DNA from: Neomonachus schauinslandi | Lineage: Eukaryota > Chordata > Mammalia > Carnivora > Phocidae | DNA: 64,000 nucleotides | Reading direction: 5' to 3' | NCBI RefSeq assembly: GCF_002201575.2 | Contig: NC_058405.1 | Location: 75,516,075-75,580,074, forward strand | In this document: positions 58,191 to 64,000 of the stretch, piece by piece | Layout: each line of letters begins with the position of its first letter | How positions within the stretch are numbered: the stretch's first letter is position 1 | The notes under the pieces: generated by a model | Told to the model about the DNA's origin: nothing | What the model saw: only the letters and a program-made list of their open reading frames with translations | The model's database searches: none | Position numbers and translations under genes: made by a program

Positions 58191-58920
58191 AAATGGAATC
58201 GTTTTCTTAATTTCCTTTTTAGACTGTTCATTGCTAGCATATAGAAACCCAACTGATTTTTGTTTTTGCATCTTGCAACTTTGCTACATTCATTTATTAG
58301 CTCTAACACTTTTTTTGTGTGTGTAGAATCTTTAGGGTTTCATACATATAAGGTCATGTCATCTGTGAACAGAGATAATTTTACTTCTTTCTTTCCAATT
58401 TGGATATCTTTTGTTCCTTTTTCTTGCCTAATTTCTCTGGCTAGAATTTCCGCTACTATGTTGAATATAAATGGTGAAAACAGACATCCTTGTATTGTAT
58501 AGGAGAAAAGCTTTCTGTCTTTCACCATTGAGTATGATGTTGGCTATGGGTTTTTCATATATGGCCTTTATCATATTGAGGAAATTTCCTTCTATTCCTA
58601 GTTTGTTCAGTGTTTTTATCATGAAAGGGCATTGAATTTTTCAAGTGAATTTTCTGCATCAGTTGAGCTGATCATGTGGTTTTCTTCCCTTTTTGTTAAT
58701 GTGGTGTATTACGTCGATTGATTTTTGTATGTTGAACCATCTTTTCATTCCAAGAATAAATCCCACCTGGTCATGGTCTATAATCTTTTTAATGTGCTGT
58801 TGAACCAGTTTGCTAGTATTTTGTTGAGGATTTTTGCATCAATGTTCATAAGGCATTTTGCTCTCTAGTTTTCTTTTCTTATGGTGTCTTTGGCTTTGGC
58901 CCAGCCATTCTATAGTGTTG

Positions 58921-59354
58921 GCTTGGTATAGGTTGAAAAACTAGAGAAAGAGTAACCCCATGAACAGCTGACACCTCAGCAAGGAAGAAGAGAGAAAAGC
59001 ACATTTCTCAGCTGCATTAACTGAGCCATCATCCTTCAGCTCATCTTAAATTTTTGTTTTGATATGGTTATCAAAAATATGAAAGTTAAAATAATAAACA
59101 TGGCTAAAAGGATCATGTAAAATATATGAGAAATTCTAGACTCATAACCATCTGAAAGCAAACACAGAATATTGTAAAGTAACCCGAAGTTGGAGACAAG
59201 TTGAATAGTGCACATGAGTGTGAAACTGGGTGAGTGAGAAGCTGCTATTTAAGTTACCGGATCATCCAATGTTATTATTAGGGGGTATTCTTGTGGTAAA
59301 GTCATGAATGAGAAACAGTTGTGAGGAAAGTCCAGATTAATTCTCTTCTATAGA
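58921..59354. other. Unassigned gene-free DNA
   Basis: Nothing recognised. Confidence 0.5.
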
Positions 59355-59602
59355 AGGGTGCCTGGCTCAGTTTGTTAAGTATCTGACTCTTGATTTTGGC
59401 TTAGGTCATGATCTCAGGGTTGGGGGATCGAGCTCCAAGGTGAGCCTTGCATCGAGCCCTGCGTGGAGCCCCAGGTTGGGCTCTGCACTCAATGGAGTCT
59501 GCTTGAGATTCTCTTCCTCTCCCTCTTCCTCTGCCCTTCCCCCCTGCTCACACTCTCTCAAATAAATAAATAAATAAATAAATCTTTAAAAAAATTTTAA
59601 AA
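59355..59602 (+). mobile_element. Diverged SINEC with internal repeat
   Basis: Head GGGTGCCTGGCTCAGTTTGT; a GAGCC-type unit is repeated three times near 59430-59480 (GAGCTCC, GAGCCTTGC, GAGCCCTGCG), making it about 50 bp longer than usual. Tail AAATAAATAAATAAATAAAT. Confidence 0.85.
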
Positions 59603-59609
59603 ATACTCT

Positions 59610-59925
59610 TCTATTGAAATATAATGCAAGCCATCTGTGTAACTTTAAAATTTTCTAGGATCCACATTTAAAAAAGTAAAAAAAAAACAGATGAAATTAA
59701 TTTTAATGATATATTTTGTTTAACCCAATACATCTAAAATATTATCATTTTAACAAGTAATTGATATAAAAATTATAAATGTGATATTTAACATATTTTT
59801 TGTACTAAGTCTTCCAAATCTGGTATATACATTTACAGCACATACCATCTTGGACTCACCACATTTTACAAGCTCAGTAGCCACATGTGCCTACCATATT
59901 GGGCAGTAAAAATCTAAACAGTGGG
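59610..59925 (+). repeat. Ancient interspersed repeat, copy B
   Basis: Related to 32188-32490: AATATAATGCAAGCCATCTG, AAAATTTTCTAGGATCCACA, GATGAAATTAATTTTAATGA, ACTCACCACATTTTACAAGC. Confidence 0.55.
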
Positions 59926-60709
59926 ATCTCACTTGTCCAGATCTTTTCATCAGTTTAATTTTCCAGAGCTTGACAGATGAAAGTGTTAGCTTTTCTTCTC
60001 TCTGTTCTTAACAGATCCAACTGTATGCTCTTCTACAAGGTGGTTCTGTAGGAAGGTATCAATCCTGAAGTCTTTATCTAATGATGTAATCTTTAGAAAA
60101 AGCCGACATTGGACAGATTGTCAAGAAACAAGTCCTTGGCAAGCAATCTTGGCATGTGTGGAGGGGGAAGGGGGTCTGGTGGCTAAGTAGTTGTGGCAGG
60201 TGAGGGCCTAGGGAATTTGTTGAGGATTTTAGGCTCACTGGATCCAGCAGGAGGTAGATTTCCTGAGCAGTTGGTAGATAGGGGAACAAGACATCAGGGA
60301 GATTGGGAACAAAAGTTGAGTGGGCAGAGAAGTTGGCCTTTCTTCCCTCTTTTTGTGCCCATGCGTGAGTATGAGGGAGGTGTGTGTACATGAGAGTGCG
60401 GTCTGTAGGACCATGGGCGTCTGGATGCCACGTACATAACAGCAGCAGCTCACACAGGTCCCTGTCTTGAGCTGTTTCCCTTTCACCTCACTTACGTTCC
60501 ACTCCCCAAAACATCCATTCAGTGTGTTTAATGGGTGTCATTCTTGTCCTTAAAATTTGTGTGTGTTTTACATTTACGTAAATGTGTTGAGTGCTTCCTC
60601 CTGCCCGTTCTTCCTACTTTGTCTGACTTGTGCTGCCTTCTCACTGTCTTTTCCTTTGATGCTTTTCCCACTTCAGTGCTTTATCCTGTTTCTTTTATTT
60701 CAGGCATTT
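59926..60709. other. Unassigned, less AT-rich stretch
   Basis: 60060-60480 is G/C-richer with frames open on both strands (66-105 codons), but no motif, splice context or CpG island supports a gene. Confidence 0.45.
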
Positions 60710-60945
60710 GGCATTAGCTGAGTGTCTAGTGCATACCAGGTAGGATGCCGGATACATCACAGACATCGTTTCATTAAAGTCTTTCAGTAACCCTGCAAGG
60801 ATGCTGACAATTTCCTCATTTTGTGAAGGGACCAACTTGGAGCAGTTAGGTGACATGCCCACTATCAGACAGCTAGCGATCTGGATTCGCACTTTACCTT
60901 TCTGATTCCAAAATCCACACTCTTTCTGCTATTCCAAAACCCTTC
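60710..60945 (-). mobile_element. MIR, - orientation
   Basis: GAGTGTCTAGTGCATACCAG, AGTAACCCTGCAAGGATGCT and GTGACATGCCCACTATCAGA fit a reverse MIR. Confidence 0.85.
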
Positions 60946-61084
60946 TTATTCTTTGGGAAAAATATGTACACATCCCTCTCTTAAATGAAGAAAAACAATA
61001 CAATTTGGCTATCTCTTGGGATGTAGGGAAACTTGCTATTTGCAGAGTTGGTGATAAGAGCAGCTAACATTTATTCAGTGCTAT

Positions 61085-61200
61085 GGAAGGCGGTATAGAA
61101 GAGGGGTTAATTGCACAGACTTTGGAGCCTGGCTGATCCCAGCTCTGCCCCCAAGCCCCTAAGTAACTGTAGACTTTGGGCTGGTTGTCAAGCCCTCCCT
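61085..61200 (+). mobile_element. MIR, + orientation
   Basis: GCACAGACTTTGGAGCCTGG and TCCCAGCTCTGCCCCCAAG are the MIR 5' part. Confidence 0.8.
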
Positions 61201-61299
61201 GGAGGAAGAAGCCAAATTCTATGTGGTAGAGAGAGTACATAGTAAGAAAATAGATGTTTGCCTGTTTTTCATTTATTCATCCATTTGGCAAACATTCGA

Positions 61300-61445
61300 C
61301 AGATCTACCATGTACCAGAGATTACTCTAGGATTATTCTAGGAGCTGGGGATATAGAAGAGAACAAAGTATAATAAGTCCCTGCCCTTGAGAAGTTTACC
61401 TTTTAGCAGCAGCAAGCAGGAAGGCTGATACTAAAGGAGGGATGT
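61300..61445 (+). mobile_element. Ancient LINE-like fragment (L2/L3 type)
   Basis: TACCATGTACCAGAGATTAC, AGGAGCTGGGGATATAGAAG and AGTCCCTGCCCTTGAGAAGT are wording of a common old LINE piece. Confidence 0.5.
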
Positions 61446-61564
61446 GGACCTCAGCTGGAGGAGGAAACAGTAATAGGCAATAACTGCAATTTACTGCTGT
61501 CTGTTGTGTGCTAGAGCCTGCTTCTGACCAAATTCCATCCCCTAAGGATAAGATTTCATTGTTT

Positions 61565-61720
61565 ACCAGCTTTATTGAGGCATAATTTACATACTCTAAA
61601 ATTCAACCATTTTAAGTGTGCAATGATTTTTAATAAGTTTATAGAGTTGTGCAATCCTCACCTTAATCCAGTTTTAGAACATCTTCATCACTCCATAAAG
61701 CTCCTTCTTACTAAGAGCAA
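61565..61720 (-). mobile_element. Old antisense L1 3' end
   Basis: AGCTTTATTGAGGCATAATT, AGAGTTGTGCAATCCTCACC and AACATCTTCATCACTCCAT match the reverse L1M 3' end. Confidence 0.85.
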
Positions 61721-61749
61721 GGTATTTCTGTTTTCTCGATAAATGAAGG

Positions 61750-61925
61750 GAGGCAGTCTTTTGTGTGGAAGAAGCACTGACCCAAGAGCCAGGAGAAGCA
61801 GGCCCATATCCTAGCTCTGCCACTGTGCCCCCAGGCAAGACTCTTCCCCACAGAGTCTCACTTTCTTCACGTGTAATGTAAAGGACAATGCTTACTAGTT
61901 CTTCTTACAGTTCTAAGATCTTACA
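61750..61925 (+). mobile_element. MIR, + orientation
   Basis: AGAGCCAGGAGAAGCAGGCC, CTAGCTCTGCCACTGTGCC and TCACTTTCTTCACGTGTAAT. Confidence 0.8.
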
Positions 61926-61947
61926 ATTTTATTTAAGAAAGATCCGA

Positions 61948-62128
61948 GGGGCGCCTGGGTGGCTCAGATGGTCAAGCGTCTGCCTTCAGCTCAGGTCATG
62001 ATCCCGGGGTCCTGGGATCGAGTCCTGCATCGGGCTCCCTGCTCGGCGGGGAGCCTGCTTCTCCCTCTGCCTCTCTCTCTCTCTCTGTGACTCTCATGAA
62101 TAAATAAATAAAACATTAAAAAAAAAAT
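61948..62128 (+). mobile_element. SINEC, + orientation
   Basis: GGGGCGCCTGGGTGGCTCAG head, a CT-repeat, and GACTCTCATGAATAAATAAA tail; flanks AGAAAGATCCGA and AGAAAGATCTGA. Confidence 0.95.
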
Positions 62129-62225
62129 AGAAAGATCTGAATATCTGTGGCAGTTAGAGAAGGGATTAGAGAAGAGATATAAAATATAACAGGAAAGGCA
62201 ATTTCTGTAATTTATTTCTAATAAA

Positions 62226-62395
62226 TTTCTGATCAACATCAGAAATGTATGGTTTACACATCACATGACTCTTTTTTATTGAGATATAATTAACATAGAA
62301 TATTATATTTGTTTCAGGTGTACAACACAATTCACTCCATATCAGAAATATATGGTTTACACATAGTTTTCTGATCAATATCAGAAAATTATTAG
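62226..62395. repeat. Repeated hairpin unit around a short L1 scrap
   Basis: ATCAGAAATGTATGGTTTACACAT-like units at 62238-62261 and 62341-62364. Each is next to a hairpin: TTCTGAT/ATCAGAA (62227-62244) and TTTTCTGAT/ATCAGAAAA (62367-62388), each with a 4-nt loop. Between them a T-run and GTTTCAGGTGTACAACAC look like about 70 bp of an antisense L1 3' end (62270-62338). Confidence 0.75.
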
Positions 62396-62782
62396 AAGGC
62401 ATTCACGTGGGAGTACAGTGGGGATTAAGTGGCTCATCTTTTCTTTCAGCACTTTGTCCAGTGACATTAGAATCAACCAACCAATATTTTTGTATGCCTT
62501 AGTTTTCCAAAAATGTTCTAAAGTATCATCTACAGAGTCGTTTAGTGTCTTACTTCTTATAATTGGTTAATTAGGAGATCTAATGCAGATATTTTGCATC
62601 TTTCTATAGATGGTTCATACCATGGACTATCAGTGCTCTCTTCACTACTGGAAATAGACTCATTAGCATCTTTAAACCTAATCAGATTAGAAAGCCAATT
62701 CCCCAAGCCCAAGAACCAATTCAGAACACTCATCCCTAAAATTCTGTTCCTCTAGAGCCACTCTTGGTACCGAAATCTGTGA
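62396..62782. other. Unassigned stretch
   Basis: Nothing recognised. Confidence 0.5.
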
Positions 62783-62822
62783 GTGTTAGGGTTCTCCAGA
62801 GACACAGAACCAACAGGACATA
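62783..62822 (-). mobile_element. Edge of an ERVL LTR (MLT2-type), reverse orientation
   Basis: GTGTTAGGGTTCTCCAGAGA and CACAGAACCAACAGGACAT are the reverse of the LTR end seen at about 54940-54980. Cut off by the Tigger element. Confidence 0.7.
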
Positions 62823-64000
62823 CAGGCATACCTCACTTTAGTGCACTTTGCTTTTTTGTTTTGCAGATACTGTGTTTTTTATACTGCAGGTTGTGGCAAC
62901 CCCTGTGTCAAGCAAGTCTATCGGCACCAACAGCATTTGCTCACTTTGTGTCTGTGGGTCATTTTTTGGTAATTCTTGCATTGTCTCAAGCTTTTTCATT
63001 ATAGTAACTGTTATGGTGATCTGTGATCAGTGATTGTTGATGTTACTATTGTAATTTGTTTGGGGGTACCACGAAACATGCCCATAGAAGACAGCAAACT
63101 TAATCTATAAATGTTAATCTATAAATCTAACTGCTCCACTGGCTGGCCCTTCCTCCATCTCTTTCCCTCTCCTTGGGCCTCCCTGTTGCCTGAGACACAA
63201 CAATATTGAAATCAGGCCAGTTAGTAACCCTACAGTGGCCTCTAAGTGTTCAAGTTAAAGGAAGAGTTGCACACCTCTCACTTTAGAACAAAAGCTAGAA
63301 ATGATTAAGCTTAGTGAGGAAGGCAAGTTGAAAGCCATGGCAGGCTGAAAATGAGGCCTCTTGTGCCAAACAGTAAGCCAAGTTGTGACTGCCAGGAAAA
63401 GTTCTTGCAGGAAATTAAAAGTGCTGCTCCAGTGAACACATGAGAGATAAGAAAGTGAAACAGCCTTACTTCTGAGGTGGAGAAAGTTCAAATGGTCTAG
63501 AGAGAAGAGCAAACCAGCCCCAGCATTCCCTTAAGCCGAAGCCTAATCCAGAGCTAGGCCCTAGCTAGCTCTCTGTAATTCTGTGAGGGCTGAGAGAGGT
63601 GAGGAGGCTGCAGAAGGAAAGTCTGAAGCTGGCAGAGGTTTGTTCACGAGGTTGAAGGAAAGAAGTCAGCTCCACAACAGAAAGCACAAGGTGAAGCAGT
63701 GAGGGCTGGTGGAGAAGCTGCACCAAGTTCTCCAGAAGGTCCAGCTACGATAGCAATGAAGGTGGCTACACTCCACAGCAGGTTTTCAGTGTAGACAAGA
63801 CAGCCTTCTACTGGAAGAAGATGCCATCGAGGACCCTCATGCCTAGACAGGAGAAGTCAATACCTGGCTTCAAAGCTTCAAAAGACAGGCTGTCTGTCTC
63901 ATTAGGAGCTAACGCAGCTGGTGACTTTGAGTTGAAGCCAAACTCATCGACCATTCCCCAAACCCTAGGGCCCATAAGAATTATGCTCAATCTATTCTGT
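62823..64000 (+). mobile_element. Tigger1 (pogo-family) DNA transposon, runs off the window end
   Basis: Starts with terminal repeat CAGGCATACCTCACTTTAGT after a TA. Then noncoding part, and from 63235 the remains of the CENP-B/JRK-like transposase. Its start codon has become GTG (63235), and a deletion and shifts follow (about 63330-63480). The segment around the first catalytic Asp (GAC 63794-63796, in VDKTAFYWKKMP) is still readable. Not a functional gene. Confidence 0.9.

Larger units (their letters stand above)
55030..58920 (-). mobile_element. Old antisense L1, split by a younger L1 and a SINE
   Basis: Pieces 55030-55849 and 57901-58920. The first has GTGGCATTAAGTACATTCAC and ORF2 wording on the minus strand (PVKNPTIFFAEIEKHIQKF). 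The second has the reverse-transcriptase box as FTDDMTLYV (minus strand, 58340-58380) with stops and frame changes nearby. Confidence 0.85.

Noticed and set aside
8221..62128. Regularly similar repeats across the window as a CRISPR-like array
   Set aside because: They are dispersed SINEs in both orientations with irregular spacing, in a mammalian genome.
63235..64000. Tigger transposase as a possibly domesticated gene
   Set aside because: Start codon lost, a deletion and several frame breaks; no selection for coding is visible.

Overview
This is a 64 kb piece of mammalian nuclear DNA, almost certainly from a carnivore. It contains over 20 insertions of the tRNA-Lys-derived carnivore SINE (SINEC/CAN-SINE; head like GGGCGCCTGGGTGGCTCAGT, CT-rich middle, AAATAAAT tail), plus carnivore-type L1 3' ends. 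The SINE body looks more like the bear/seal/mustelid (arctoid) form than the dog or cat forms; that narrower placement is inference.

The window holds one protein-coding gene, MTMR6 (myotubularin-related protein 6, a 3-phosphatase for PI3P and PI(3,5)P2), on the + strand. All 14 coding exons can be followed from an ATG at 10178 in a CpG-island promoter to a TAG ending at 42272. Every junction is GT-AG, phases agree throughout, and the joined reading frame is 621 codons with the active-site CX5R loop intact (Cys336 by my count). The gene looks intact. The short open frames elsewhere are chance frames, intron read-through, or antisense frames of LINEs.

Layout: 1-9845 is upstream DNA made of old LINE (L1M/HAL1-like) and SINE insertions; 9846-10400 is the promoter CpG island; 10202-19753 is the long intron 1; exons 2-14 lie at 19754-42272; 42273 to about 44200 is probable 3'UTR; the rest is gene-free. 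That last part holds nested L1s (55030-58920), the 3' part of an ancient ERVL provirus with its LTR (about 52890-54980), Tigger-type DNA transposons (48127-48590 and 62823 to the window end) and many SINEs.

I found no operon-like or novel multi-gene system. The observations most worth checking are: an unannotated in-frame, phase-0 candidate exon in MTMR6 intron 6 (30511-30624); an L1 insertion with a textbook 3' transduction structure (29617-30325); an antisense L1 whose 3' end lies within about 6 nt of the exon 4 splice donor; an insertion that contains only the 5' end of an L1; two very short 5'-truncated SINEs; a 61-bp perfect purine/pyrimidine alternation (Z-DNA candidate); and a 50-bp duplication 1.9 kb apart with no obvious source.
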